Part shown: positions 17,329-25,765 of the stretch, in pieces
How the letters are laid out: the number at the start of each line of letters is the position of its first letter
Position numbering within the stretch: position 1 is the first letter of the stretch
DNA from: Deltaproteobacteria bacterium
Lineage (GTDB): Bacteria; Desulfobacterota_B; Binatia; UBA9968
Assembly: GCA_005879255.1 (NCBI GenBank)
Contig: VBKY01000038.1
Location: 4,641-68,640, forward strand
Length of the DNA stretch: 64,000 bases
Direction of reading: 5' to 3'
Notes under the pieces: generated by a model
Databases searched by the model: none
Seen by the model: only the letters and a program-made list of their open reading frames with translations
What the model was told of the DNA's origin: nothing
Translations under genes and position numbers: made by a program

Positions 17329-18168
17329 ATGCTAATTCGTCAAATTGCTCTTACGTCAGAAACAAAAAAGGTTTCCCTATCTGAACTTTCAAAGGTAGCC
17401 GCCGCCTTACAGAAACAAACGACCCGCGACTTAGTGCCGATCTGGGAGATTAAAGCAACGGTCGACGCCTTTGCAAAATTGAACGAGGTACCCATTGGTT
17501 ATTGGCCAATTGTCGTCACAGAAGAAGATTTGGGCGACGCCGCAGGAATTCATGAAGATAAGGATGGTCAACCTTTCTCACTTGTAAAATACGGTAATGG
17601 TTGGTCGCTAACCGCGAGCCATGAGTGCCTGGAAATGTTGGTTGATCCATTTGGCAACCGTCTGGTCAGCGGCCCATCGGGTATGAAGGGCCAAGGTCGC
17701 GTTCGTTTCTTAGTAGAAATTTGTGATCCTAGTGAAGATACGCCTTACGCATACCGTTCGAACGGTATACTTGTGTCAGATTTTTATACCCCGGACTACT
17801 TTGACCCCGTCACCTCGCCGAATATTCGCTACAGCTTTTCCGGCGCCATAAAACATCCGCGCCAGGTTCTCAAAGGCGGTTATTTGAGCTGGCACGAACC
17901 GAAAAGCGATCATTGGTTTCAGGAGACTTTTTTTAGCGGCAACAAGTCTCGCTTCAGAGATCTTGGAAAATTCACCGCCCAAGCCGGTCAAAATTTACGC
18001 AGCCTTGTGTACAAAAGGACACCGGAACGGCTTGCGGTAAGGCAAATAAAAGGCAAAGATTTGCAGCTCGTCAAAGCCACATTAAAAGCAAACAACGAGG
18101 CGTCGGAAAATTTAGCCAGCCATTTGAGCGAGCGCGTGCGCGAGGTCATCACCGAGGCGAAAAAATAA
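17329..18168 (+). CDS. Putative HExxE zinc-metalloprotease-like protein
   Basis: 279 aa, intact, with AAAGGAGAATAT before the ATG. The central motif is TASHECLEMLVDP (H98-E99-x-x-E102), resembling a metal-binding gluzincin-like helix, followed by DPFGNRL. A C-terminal charged helical region runs from about 220. There is no signal peptide, Cys clusters or membrane segment. I do not recognise a named family with certainty; the SHExxExLxDP pattern recalls uncharacterised bacterial proteins. It is preceded by two broken genes and followed by a small basic gene on the same strand. Proteolytic function is inferred from the motif only, and the third zinc ligand was not identified. Confidence 0.6.
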   Translation: MLIRQIALTSETKKVSLSELSKVAAALQKQTTRDLVPIWEIKATVDAFAKLNEVPIGYWPIVVTEEDLGDAAGIHEDKDGQPFSLVKYGNGWSLTASHECLEMLVDPFGNRLVSGPSGMKGQGRVRFLVEICDPSEDTPYAYRSNGILVSDFYTPDYFDPVTSPNIRYSFSGAIKHPRQVLKGGYLSWHEPKSDHWFQETFFSGNKSRFRDLGKFTAQAGQNLRSLVYKRTPERLAVRQIKGKDLQLVKATLKANNEASENLASHLSERVREVITEAKK

Positions 18169-18233
18169 TCCGGCTTGTAGCGTTGCAAATTGCCAGCACT
18201 GTGCCCTAGACTGAACAAGGACGAGGGGCACCT

Positions 18234-18449
18234 ATGAAAATTAAAAAAGGGCTGACCAAACCGAGCCAAACGACCAAAGCCGAAAGCATCCGAGAACGAA
18301 TTGAGGAATTGAAGCATATTGAATCTCAGGGCGAGTCCGGCAAAACGTCACCGATACCTTCCGCGGGCTCATCGCCACAAAAGGAAAGCCCGCGAGAGTT
18401 CATTGCGAGGCGAATGCGCGAACTCGATCAGAAGAAGAAAAGAAAATAA
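18234..18449 (+). CDS. Small basic charged protein
   Basis: 71 aa behind GAGGGGCACCT. The N-terminus MKIKKGLTKPSQTTKAESIR is basic, followed by two short helices (RERIEELKHIE and PREFIARRMRELDQKKKRK) around a Ser/Pro linker. There is no signal peptide. It resembles the 86-aa product at 8390 in size and charge but lacks the PPPDNPLLR motif. It is probably co-transcribed with the metalloprotease-like gene. Function unknown. Confidence 0.5.
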   Translation: MKIKKGLTKPSQTTKAESIRERIEELKHIESQGESGKTSPIPSAGSSPQKESPREFIARRMRELDQKKKRK

Positions 18450-18506
18450 ATTGGGTCGTACTTTGGCCATCCATTACTGAGTGGCTCTTAGTTAATTAAA
18501 GAGTAA

Positions 18507-18523
18507 TTTCGCCACCGGCGAAA
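18507..18523 (+). terminator. Possible terminator hairpin
   Basis: TTTCGCC-ACC-GGCGAAA, a seven-base stem with a three-base loop, 58 bp after the small basic gene. No strong T-run follows. Confidence 0.35.
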
Positions 18524-18749
18524 ACTGATCGGCTAAAGAACTTAGCTCAAGCGATCGTTGCCGTCGCCCACGGGATTATTCGGGTTCCCGTTCCCGGACC
18601 CTTCTAAGGGGATACTTACAGTTTGGTGCAAGAAGAAGTGCCTTCCCTTCCGTGATTTCGCTTTTCGGACTGACTGATCGTTTGAGTTTCGCTCCGCAAT
18701 TTGCTTCCAATTGTCCCGATAGCTAATACACCGGCCGTAAACACCCGTT

Positions 18750-18945
18750 GCAGCGACGTCCTTAGGGTCCAAGAACCTGAAGGTCGATCCGCGAATTCAG
18801 CGCCCATTTCTTGTTCCAGCCCAGACAATCGAGAGAGACTCACTCCCACTTCAAACCAATGGGAAGCACAGCCGGCTGATATAAGAAAAACTTATATCTC
18901 TCTTATAAGAATTTTGTATTGGACGGAGCTGAACCGAAGGAGCTA
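18750..18945 (+). repeat. Extended dyad element, copy 4 (core 18879-18924)
   Basis: The core ATATAAGAAAAACTTATAT and TCTTATAAGAATTTTGTATT plus GGAC matches copy 2 almost exactly. Shared flanks run from about 130 bp upstream to GAGCTGAACCGAAGGAGCTA downstream. The following gene is the frameshifted lipoprotein at 19099, 174 bp on. In copy 2 the AGGAGCTATG motif offers a start codon; here it is AGGAGCTATT, so any leader peptide is not conserved. Confidence 0.75.
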
Positions 18946-19098
18946 TTAACACGGGCACAGAATTCACCCGTCGCTTTTACCTAGTTATGGGGAGAATCAG
19001 GTAGAGAGAAATACAAAGAGCAGAGCTTGACCTGAAAGAACAATTTTCCAAAGTCAAGCAAGTTGTTGTCCACTACGAATCGGACGAGAGGCAAAATT

Positions 19099-20886
19099 AT
19101 GCAACAACTCAATCCTGACACCGACCACTCTCGTGCTTTTCGAGATCTCGCTCTCGTGCTTTTCGAGATCTCGCTCTCCTGCTCTGCGTGACGCTCCTCT
19201 CGGCCTGCTCGCTTATTAACCCTCACGTGACTTGGGACCGACCCGCAACAGGGCATTTCATACTCCAAGACGGCATCGAGTACGCGAATCGAGCGAAGGA
19301 CCAATATAAGAAGGCCGTCGGGGACCAGGCCGTGCTGACTAATCTCGCTGGCGTTGGGCTGATCCCTCTCGGTGCTGCCGCGCTGGGTCTTGGCATCACC
19401 GGCGGCCACCGCAATGCAATCACCGCGTTAGGGCTCACGGGCGCCGCAGGGCCTCGGCACCGCTGCCTGGCTCAGCAGCAAGCCGCGTCAGCTCGTTTAC
19501 ATCGCCGGGATCAAGGGGATGAGCTGCGCCGTGGATGCCTTGCTACCATTGTCATTTTCACGCCCCGCGCACGATGCGTTCCGTCGCGATTTACAACAGC
19601 TCAACGTATCGATCGGGGCTTTCTCGCAACAGGCTGATACCGTGAAGCGCCTGCTCGCCCGGGTCAAAATGGAGGTGCCTACTGCCGAAGAACTGATCGC
19701 CGAAACCGCAGCCGATTTGCGCGCGGCGGAAGCACTGCTCAATACCGCGAGGCTGACGCTCACTTCGGGAGTACAGCTGGAACGCGACATCGATCGCGCC
19801 GGGCAGATGCTGATCTCGGCGGTAGATCAAATCGGCGCCGAAGTGGACCGTGCGATTGTGGCTACGATCCCCGACATCCAGACGCTGCCCGATGTTATCG
19901 GCGGATTGGCGCAGACGTCAGCGCGCCTCACGAAATTACCCGAGCCGGACAAAGGTAGTAAGCAGATGGCCGGCGAATCGAAAAAGGGCAATGATGCTAG
20001 CGAAAAGCTCAAGGCCCAGGCGGGAAGACGAGCAGTCGTCGATGAACTTAACAAGGCGAAGGACAAACTGAAGAGCGATGCAGTGACACTCGAGAATGAT
20101 ATTCGGACGGTCGCCACCGTGGTCAATTCCGTCTCTGAATCGAAACCCGTGCCTACCCTGAAGCAGTCTAACGTCGGTGAAGTTCCGACGGGACTGTCAG
20201 TCCAGCCGGCGGAGCCTATCCAGTTTGACAAAGGCAAAGAAGCTACTCGCCGATTGTTCATTAGTGGCGGCAAGCCGCCCTACTTTGCCGAAATCCTTGA
20301 GCGTCCGGTAAAAGGATTGAGCCTCGACCAGCCGCTGCCCGGCGGTCCCCGCGTTGCCGTTCAGTTAACTGCCGAGACGCCCGCCGATACCTATCACGTC
20401 CTCATCACAGACACGGCAAGCAACTCCCAGACGATCGCCATCGAAGTAAAAGAGACTACCCCTGCCGCCGCGCCGAACCCTACTGCACCACCGGCCCCCA
20501 CGAATGCACCATCGGCTGCTGACCAAAAGAAAATTATCAGCGCGCTCTGTCTGTCGCCAGCCGAGAAGCTCGGCAGCAAGAACAGCATTGCCGCAGTCAA
20601 GATCTTTCAAGAAACGATAGATGTGCCCACGAGTGGAGACCTTAGTAACGAGCAGATCGAAATGCTGAAGCTGGCGAAGGCGTGCCAGACTGGCCGGAAG
20701 AACTTCTTTGAAAACGCGTTGACCGATGCGCGGATCCGCGGCATCCAGAAAAAGCTCGGTGCTTCCGAAACGGGTAAGCTAGATGACACTACGCGAGCCC
20801 GAATTAAAAAATTCGCCGCGGAAAAACAACTAAACCCGGACGACGGAACTCTCAGTGCCGGTTTGGCAAAAGTCATCGAGTCGTAA
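19099..20886 (+). pseudogene. Lipoprotein with peptidoglycan-binding-like C-terminus, broken by a 23-bp duplication
   Basis: From ATG 19099 the frame reads MQQLNPDTDHSRAFRDLAL and then meets TGA at 19189. A 23-bp tandem duplication (19128-19150 and 19151-19173) causes this. Removing one unit restores LLLCVTLLSACSLINPHVTW, a lipoprotein signal with the lipobox LSAC. A second shift, an extra C near 19450, separates ITALGLTGAAG from LGTAAWLSSKPRQLVYIAG. The remaining 455-codon frame has coiled coils (about 19650-20110), a beta-rich domain, a Pro/Ala linker and, at the end, PG_binding_1-like segments (IRGIQKKLGASETGKLD and TRARIKKFAAEKQ). The restored protein would be an outer-membrane lipoprotein gripping peptidoglycan. 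It stands first in a cluster with a protease and a LysM peptidase. Confidence 0.75.
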
Positions 20887-20888
20887 AC

Positions 20889-21890
20889 ATGCGGCGACGC
20901 CACGTGGAAAAGGCTCTTCGCGTCCTAGTGCACGGTGCCGTCGACACCGTCTCGACGAAGCACCGCAAGCGCGCGCAAAATGCTCACGAAGCCTCGCGCC
21001 GTTGGATTCGGGCGCCCGGCGTTCTCGGCTTCGGGATTTCCGAACGGATCAAGCGGGGACAGAAGCTGAAAAATGTAACGCTCAAAGTATACGTCGCACG
21101 GAAGTTGCCGCCCTCCCAGGTCGAGCATCCCGTGCCGCGGACGGTTCGAATTCCTGGCCTCCCCGATCCCATCGAGACCGACGTTGAAGAAATCGGAGAC
21201 CTTCGGCCCCAATCCTTTACCCACCGTGAGCGTCCAGCGAACCCCGGCCTCAGCGTTAGCCACCCGCGTTGCGGCAACGGGACTTTCGGCGCTCTAGTGC
21301 TGAAACGCGGCCGTTCCGAGTTGTTCATTCTGAGCAATTCCCACGTCATTGCGGACAATGGCCGCGCCCAACAAGGAGACGCGGTGCTTCAACCGAGTCA
21401 AGAGCACGGGGGTACCGAGGATGACGTGATTGCGGTATTCGAGGACGCGGTACCGATCCTCTTCTCTGAGGAAGGCTACCCTAATACGGCCGATGCAGCC
21501 ATCGCTCGAGTGCCCCGAGCTCGCGACGTCGGCGCAGTCATCAAGCTGATCGGCGTCCCGGCGGGCGTCAGCACCAAACTCGACTCGGGATTACTCGTGC
21601 AAAAGACCGGCAGCATTACCGGACATACGGTTGGGATCGTCAAGGACGCGCACTTTTCCGCCGAGATGAAGTACAAGCGCGGTGATAATGATGCGGCAAG
21701 GGTAGGCTTTCGGGACTGCGTGCTTTGCACAAGATTTACCGACGAGGGCGATAGCGGTGCCCTCGTGCTCAACATGGAGGGTAAGGCAGTCGGACTTCAC
21801 TTTGCCGGCTCGGATTCAACCAGTGTATTCGCCAGAATCGACACTGTACTGGAAGCACTGGACATCGAATTGGTTACGCAAAATGTGTAA
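20889..21890 (+). CDS. Trypsin-like serine protease
   Basis: 333 aa. The catalytic triad is visible: H152 in LSNSHVIADNG, D202 in NTADAAIARV and S289 in DEGDSGALVL. An N-terminal domain (residues about 40-110) with VLGFGISERIKRGQ and LKVYVARKLPPSQV resembles the beta domain before the protease in NAL1-like bacterial proteins. The N-terminus is Arg/Lys/His-rich (MRRRHVEKALRVLVHGAVDT) and lacks a Sec signal, like other products of this island. It begins two bases after the stop of the lipoprotein gene, so the two form an operon with the LysM peptidase that follows. The substrate is unknown. Confidence 0.85.
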   Translation: MRRRHVEKALRVLVHGAVDTVSTKHRKRAQNAHEASRRWIRAPGVLGFGISERIKRGQKLKNVTLKVYVARKLPPSQVEHPVPRTVRIPGLPDPIETDVEEIGDLRPQSFTHRERPANPGLSVSHPRCGNGTFGALVLKRGRSELFILSNSHVIADNGRAQQGDAVLQPSQEHGGTEDDVIAVFEDAVPILFSEEGYPNTADAAIARVPRARDVGAVIKLIGVPAGVSTKLDSGLLVQKTGSITGHTVGIVKDAHFSAEMKYKRGDNDAARVGFRDCVLCTRFTDEGDSGALVLNMEGKAVGLHFAGSDSTSVFARIDTVLEALDIELVTQNV

Positions 21891-21919
21891 GCGATTCCTT
21901 GTAAGGAGTTAACCTGGGC

Positions 21920-22615
21920 ATGCCTCGCTCTTACATAGTCAAGAAAGGAGATACGCTCGGGAAAATCGCCAAGAAAGAACTTGGTGATGCCAATCTCTTT
22001 ACTCTTATTGCTAACTACAACGGCATCCATGACCCCGAGCGTATCTTCGTCGGCCAGCGTCTAGAGATACCGACCAAGAGGGATACCCAGCCGCAGCCGC
22101 CACCCATTATCATGGTACCAGGTTTCAATCTCATCCCTCCTAGCGGCCTGGACAATATCGTTCGTACTTTCGGCGACATTGTCGAATATATCCGCGATGA
22201 TGGCACGCTGGATCAGCGGTGGGAGGACGAGCAGTTATTACGAACGCCGCTTCCTTTTGCTATCCCGTTATCCTGGGATCCGAAAAAACAGGTAGCAAAT
22301 CTATACACTCATAAAAAACTAAAAGATCTCTTCCCGGCAGTGTTCCGAGAAATCGAACGGCGCGGATTGAAAAGCCAAATCCGCACTTTTGGGGGATGCT
22401 TCAATTTTCGCAGTAAACGAGGGGGCAATAAACTTTCTGCGCACTCCTGGGCGGTGGCCATTGATCTCAATCCGGAAACCAATCGAATGGGGACCTCTGG
22501 GGATATGAGTTCGGATGTTGTCGATGTTTTCAAGAGCTTCGGTTTTACCTGGGGCGGTGACTGGTCCGGAAATTTCAAAGATCCCATGCATTTTCAGTTC
22601 TGCAACGGATACTGA
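21920..22615 (+). CDS. LysM-M15 (VanY-like) peptidoglycan peptidase
   Basis: 231 aa. Residues 4-51 are a LysM domain (YIVKKGDTLGKIAKKELG to IFVGQRLEIP) that binds peptidoglycan. The C-terminal domain (about 110-231) is an M15 carboxypeptidase/endopeptidase with zinc ligands H175 and D182 in SAHSWAVAIDLNPE and H224 in DPMHFQFC. This is a cell-wall hydrolase. There is no signal peptide; the LysM begins at the N-terminus, as in phage endolysins and non-classically exported enzymes. AAGGAGTTAACCTGGGC precedes the ATG, 29 bp after the protease gene. Its target wall could be the cell's own or a competitor's; the sequence does not say. Confidence 0.88.
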   Translation: MPRSYIVKKGDTLGKIAKKELGDANLFTLIANYNGIHDPERIFVGQRLEIPTKRDTQPQPPPIIMVPGFNLIPPSGLDNIVRTFGDIVEYIRDDGTLDQRWEDEQLLRTPLPFAIPLSWDPKKQVANLYTHKKLKDLFPAVFREIERRGLKSQIRTFGGCFNFRSKRGGNKLSAHSWAVAIDLNPETNRMGTSGDMSSDVVDVFKSFGFTWGGDWSGNFKDPMHFQFCNGY

Positions 22616-22665
22616 AAATCGGGCCACGCCTGTCGCAACGTTCTATGCCGGAGGGAGAAGGTTCA

Positions 22666-22971
22666 ATGAATGACGATCCAAAGAAAGCTGAAACGAAGAA
22701 GGGTCTATGGGCGTTTCTGGACAAATGGGGTGGACCTTTGGTGGTACTCGCAATGTTGGTCGCACTCGGCTGGTACTATTGGACCGGCTCAAGCGTCGGT
22801 TACTGGTGGATAGCTATATTCACGGTCGCATGGTTCCTCTACGCTTTTACCAACATTTTTCCCAGAGAGGATTGGGAGCAGAGAACAGACGGCAAAGGCG
22901 TTGTCTGGGAAAGAAGAAGCTCAATGGTTTCTTTTTCCTATGTTTTCGCAATTCTCAACCAAGTGATGTGA
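22666..22971 (+). CDS. Small two-helix membrane protein
   Basis: 101 aa from MNDDPKKAETKKG (GAGGGAGAAGG upstream; an earlier in-frame ATG at 22645 lacks a site). Two transmembrane helices: GPLVVLAMLVALGWYYWTG and VGYWWIAIFTVAWFLYAFTN, followed by a short polar tail. It resembles no family I can name. Position directly after the LysM peptidase gene recalls holin-endolysin or immunity arrangements, but the sequence gives no direct support. The last codons overlap a possible 39-aa frame. Confidence 0.6.
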   Translation: MNDDPKKAETKKGLWAFLDKWGGPLVVLAMLVALGWYYWTGSSVGYWWIAIFTVAWFLYAFTNIFPREDWEQRTDGKGVVWERRSSMVSFSYVFAILNQVM

Positions 22972-23087
22972 GTGTTGTCATTGAGTTTCTAGCGAAGCAT
23001 TGGGGAATTGGCATACAGGATACGATAAATCAGGTCTTTGAAACCTACTCCCAGTTGACCCCGCCGCAAAAAAACGGCGGCGGTTAA
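22968..23087 (+). CDS. Possible 39-aa coupled small protein
   Basis: A GTG at 22968 overlaps the preceding stop as GTGA, a typical translational-coupling junction. The product would be MSVVIEFLAKHWGIGIQDT, then NQVFETYSQLTPPQKNGGG. It is amphipathic and short. Its last codons form the stem-loop at 23061-23080. It could equally be the original C-terminus of the membrane protein after a frameshift. No family is recognised. Confidence 0.35.
   Translation: MSVVIEFLAKHWGIGIQDTINQVFETYSQLTPPQKNGGG
23061..23080 (+). terminator. Hairpin at the end of the lytic-enzyme operon
   Basis: CCGCCG, an eight-base A-rich loop, then CGGCGG. It lies at the end of the small coupled frame and marks the likely end of the 19.1-23.1 kb transcript. 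No T-run follows, so intrinsic termination is uncertain. Confidence 0.4.
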
Positions 23088-23754
23088 TCAAAGAAACTAA
23101 TTGCCAACACTCATTTGGTATTCTATTTCACTCAGGGGTCAAGTATGGAGTTGAATAGTTGCAGCTTTTTCCTCAGATGAAGAGACGTTAGCTGCGGAAT
23201 GCAGTTCCGAAATCTCGCATTTCAGTCGACTAAAATCTATCGCCTCCCGATCGTCTTTCCAGATTTCGTCCGGCTGTCCCTCACAACTTCACATCGGTAT
23301 AGTGAATCAACCGTCGCGGTTTCCGACCACCGGGGCAAACGCGCGCCATCAGAGTCAACCAATGGGCCAACTCGTCAACGCCGATCCTCCGTTCAATCGC
23401 CTCATTCCGACGACTTGTTCAAACCGTTCCAAACGTTCCAATAGTTCAAAACGTTGAAGCACAGGAACCATCGAAAACGCCGGCCTTGGCCTTGAGATCT
23501 TTTTGAAGAGACCGCAAGCAGAATTGTCCAGTAAACTGCCCGAGCGATGGAAAAAGACCGCTCAATCCCTCCACCCGGTTCGGATCAGCATCCTCAGCGG
23601 CGATTCGTCTTGTGCAATCAGAAATCTTAAATCACCCTTGATAAATGTAACCCTACCCAGTACTGAATGTCGCCTTCACGTTTTCGCGATCGCGAAAAAG
23701 AGAAAATGTCGCGAACCTTGTCGAGCATGTTTGGCAGCCGTGCAGATGAAACCA
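23088..23754. other. Degenerate intergenic region
   Basis: No supported gene. It contains a phased TTCAA/TTCCA cluster at 23417-23460. Short open frames lack start sites and show no family resemblance. The composition suggests old, unconstrained DNA. Confidence 0.5.
23417..23460. repeat. Phased TTCAA/TTCCA repeats (site B)
   Basis: Five words (GTTCAA, GTTCCAA, GTTCCAA, GTTCAA, GTTGAA) spaced about nine bases apart. This is the clearest of the four phased clusters in the window. Confidence 0.5.
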
Positions 23755-23890
23755 CTAGTTCGCTTTCCGTTCTTCGGCGATTTTCTCCGCTAGATAGACC
23801 TTGATCAGCGATTGATATGGAATATCTTTCTTGTTCGCCAGCACCTTAAGCTCGTTTAACATTTCCCGAGTAATTCGAGCAGGCTAGAAA
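23755..23890 (-). pseudogene. CopG/BrnA-type antitoxin C-terminal fragment
   Basis: The minus strand reads ARITREMLNELKVLANKKDI then PYQSLIKVYLAEKIAEERKA before TAG. This is the C-terminal part of a CopG-type ribbon-helix-helix antitoxin (the PYQSLIKVYL segment is typical). A TAG lies in frame seven codons upstream of the matching part, and no start is visible. The toxin partner (BrnT/HigB-like) is absent. The direct repeats AGTGCTGAGT just beyond (23910-23940) may mark the breakpoint. Confidence 0.6.
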
Positions 23891-24113
23891 GACAGCCTAG
23901 GAATATAGTGCTGAGTTGAAAGTGCTGAGTGCTGAGTCATATTGGGATCGCGCGATACTGAATCGGCAGCACTGTCATCGCGCGATCGGGAATTGGAGAG
24001 CGCTGGGCTATGGAGTTCTTGGAGGACGCAAAAATAGCGTGCTCAGCGTCTCCGCAATTCGATCCATTTAGAAACTTGTACGAGCTATCCTTGGGGAGTA
24101 TGATGTTTCACAA

Positions 24114-24419
24114 ATGAGCCAGGTAGAATCAGCAATACCGAATGAGTTTATTAGTCAGACTCCCGACATATGTGGCGGCGCTCCGGTAATAGCAGGCACC
24201 AGAATCCGAGTCAGTCACATAGCCTTTCGCTATGAACGGGAGCGCCAGAGCCCTGACGACATTGTTCACGCCTATCCCCATCTAACCCTGGCACAAGTGC
24301 ATGCGGCTCTCTCCTACTATTATTCCCACCGCGAGGATATTGACAAAAAAATCGCCGCGGGAGACGAGCTACTGACAAACGCTCGATTCAGATATCCATC
24401 AAAACTGCTTGATCAATAG
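24114..24419 (+). CDS. DUF433-family antitoxin
   Basis: 101 aa. The DUF433 core is intact: ISQTPDICGGAPVIAGTRIR, then VSHIAFRYERERQSPDDIV and AYPHLTLAQVHAALSYYYSH. These are small winged-helix proteins that typically precede a DUF5615 (PIN-like) partner, as here, and are thought to neutralise or regulate it. The start at 24114 is the first ATG; the upstream ribosome binding site is weak. The partner gene begins five bases after the stop but is broken, so the antitoxin is orphaned. Confidence 0.8.
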   Translation: MSQVESAIPNEFISQTPDICGGAPVIAGTRIRVSHIAFRYERERQSPDDIVHAYPHLTLAQVHAALSYYYSHREDIDKKIAAGDELLTNARFRYPSKLLDQ

Positions 24420-24424
24420 GGTCT

Positions 24425-24603
24425 GTGATTCGGTTCTACGCTGACGAAAACGTCGACGAGCGGATTGTCCGTGGTCTGCGTCTTCGTGGGGTCGATATAT
24501 AACGGTCTACGAGGCGAAAATGATCGGGCGATCTGACGAGGATCAGCTTACCAAGGCGAATAGGACAAGTGACGTCTGGACGTACCCCCACCTTTCCTTA
24601 TAA
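24425..24603 (+). pseudogene. DUF5615 PIN-like toxin fragment
   Basis: From GTG 24425: MIRFYADENVDERIVRGLRL then RGVDI and TAA. A one-base shift restores ITVYEAKMIGRSDEDQLTKA followed by NRTSDVW. The first part carries the PIN-like acidic cluster (FYADENV). Homologues continue with a conserved DxDF segment and end near residue 110-120; this copy is cut after about 55 codons. It is therefore both frameshifted and truncated. Confidence 0.75.
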
Positions 24604-24659
24604 ACAAGCCTATAGATTTAGATATCCTTCAGCCGCAATCCGCTTCAAGGAGATTCGTC

Positions 24660-25754
24660 ATGATATCAACCCAGCATAAGATCATCGACGGCGATGGCCA
24701 CGTCGTGGAAGACATCGCGACGATTTGGAAATACATGCCCGAGCAATACGTCGGCAAGAGCTTTTCGGAGGCGCGCGGGCGGAGCCCATTTCCCCCCATC
24801 GATCATCTGCACAATTCCAATCGCCACTTCACCCCGAAAGGCGCTTTCGCCAACGTTGGGCGCGAAGGCTGGGAGCTTTTTCTCGACGACGTCGGCATCG
24901 GCACCAGCGTGCTCTACACCAGCGCCGGACTCGCCTTCGGCAAGATCGTCAGCCGCGACTGGGCGATCGAGCTGGCGCGCGCCTACAACAACTGGATGTA
25001 CGACACTTATATATCGAAGAGCCCGCGCTTCAAAGCGATGGGCCTGATCCCGCTTCAGGAGCCGGCGGAGGCTGTCATCGAGCTCCGGCGCATCGTGCGG
25101 GATCTCGGTTTTTGCGGCGCGATGTTGCCGTCGACCGGCGCGAACATGCCACACTTGGGCTCCGACAAGTATTGGCCCATTTACGGCGAGGCCGAACGTC
25201 TCGGTTGTGCGATCGCCATTCACGGCGGCGCGCACGAGGGGTTGTTGATGGACGACTTTAGCCCGTATGCACCGGTCAACGCCCTCGGTCATCCGATGGG
25301 ACAAATGATCAGTTTTGCGGGCATCATCTTCAACAGCATCTTCGACAAGTTTCCCGGCCTGCGCGTCGGTTTTATGGAAGCCGGCTCGGCCTGGCTGCTC
25401 ACTTGTCTGGAGCGCTTCACCGGCTCCTGGGAAAGCCACGTGCAGCACGATCCGCGCGGCCGCTTTCTCCAACTTAAGAAAGGCGAAAAGATCATCGACT
25501 ATGTGTGCCGGCACGTCGATGAAGGAAGAATTTTTCTCGGTGTCGAGGGCGAAGAATTGACGATCGCGGAAGCTCTGCGCATCGTCGGCAATAAGCCCTT
25601 CGTGTACTCAACCGATTACCCGCATGAAGTCGACGCGGATACCTGTAAACACGAACTTGAAGAACTGCAGGAAAACCCGGAGCTAACGGCGGTAGACAAA
25701 GAGGCGATTCTGTTTCGCAACGCCCAACGCTTCTATCAGCTGGCGCAACCATAA
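24660..25754 (+). CDS. Amidohydrolase-2 family protein (copy 1)
   Basis: 364 aa, the usual length for PF04909 metal-dependent hydrolases of the ACMSD/TIM-barrel type. The N-terminus IIDGDGHVVEDIATIWKYMP carries the metal-site DGDGHV motif. Other family blocks are MGLIPLQEPAEAVIELRRIV, GFCGAMLPSTGANMPHLG, AIAIHGGAHEG and VGFMEAGSAWL, and near the end YSTDYPHEVD. It is cytoplasmic (no signal). CAAGGAGATTCGTC precedes the ATG. It is followed after 11 bp by a close paralogue, so the two are co-transcribed. The substrate is unknown; family members hydrolyse or decarboxylate cyclic or aromatic compounds. Confidence 0.85.
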   Translation: MISTQHKIIDGDGHVVEDIATIWKYMPEQYVGKSFSEARGRSPFPPIDHLHNSNRHFTPKGAFANVGREGWELFLDDVGIGTSVLYTSAGLAFGKIVSRDWAIELARAYNNWMYDTYISKSPRFKAMGLIPLQEPAEAVIELRRIVRDLGFCGAMLPSTGANMPHLGSDKYWPIYGEAERLGCAIAIHGGAHEGLLMDDFSPYAPVNALGHPMGQMISFAGIIFNSIFDKFPGLRVGFMEAGSAWLLTCLERFTGSWESHVQHDPRGRFLQLKKGEKIIDYVCRHVDEGRIFLGVEGEELTIAEALRIVGNKPFVYSTDYPHEVDADTCKHELEELQENPELTAVDKEAILFRNAQRFYQLAQP

Positions 25755-25765
25755 GGAGCAATCCG

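Noticed and set aside
8390..23087. Prophage or contractile injection system
   Set aside because: Endolysin-like and LysM genes occur, but there is no capsid, tail, baseplate, sheath, terminase or integrase gene.
23417..23460. CRISPR-like repeats
   Set aside because: Words are only five to seven bases with no unique spacers; they are phased short motifs.
24666..25514. 282-codon minus-strand frame under the first amidohydrolase
   Set aside because: Fully antisense to a clear PF04909 gene and without family resemblance.
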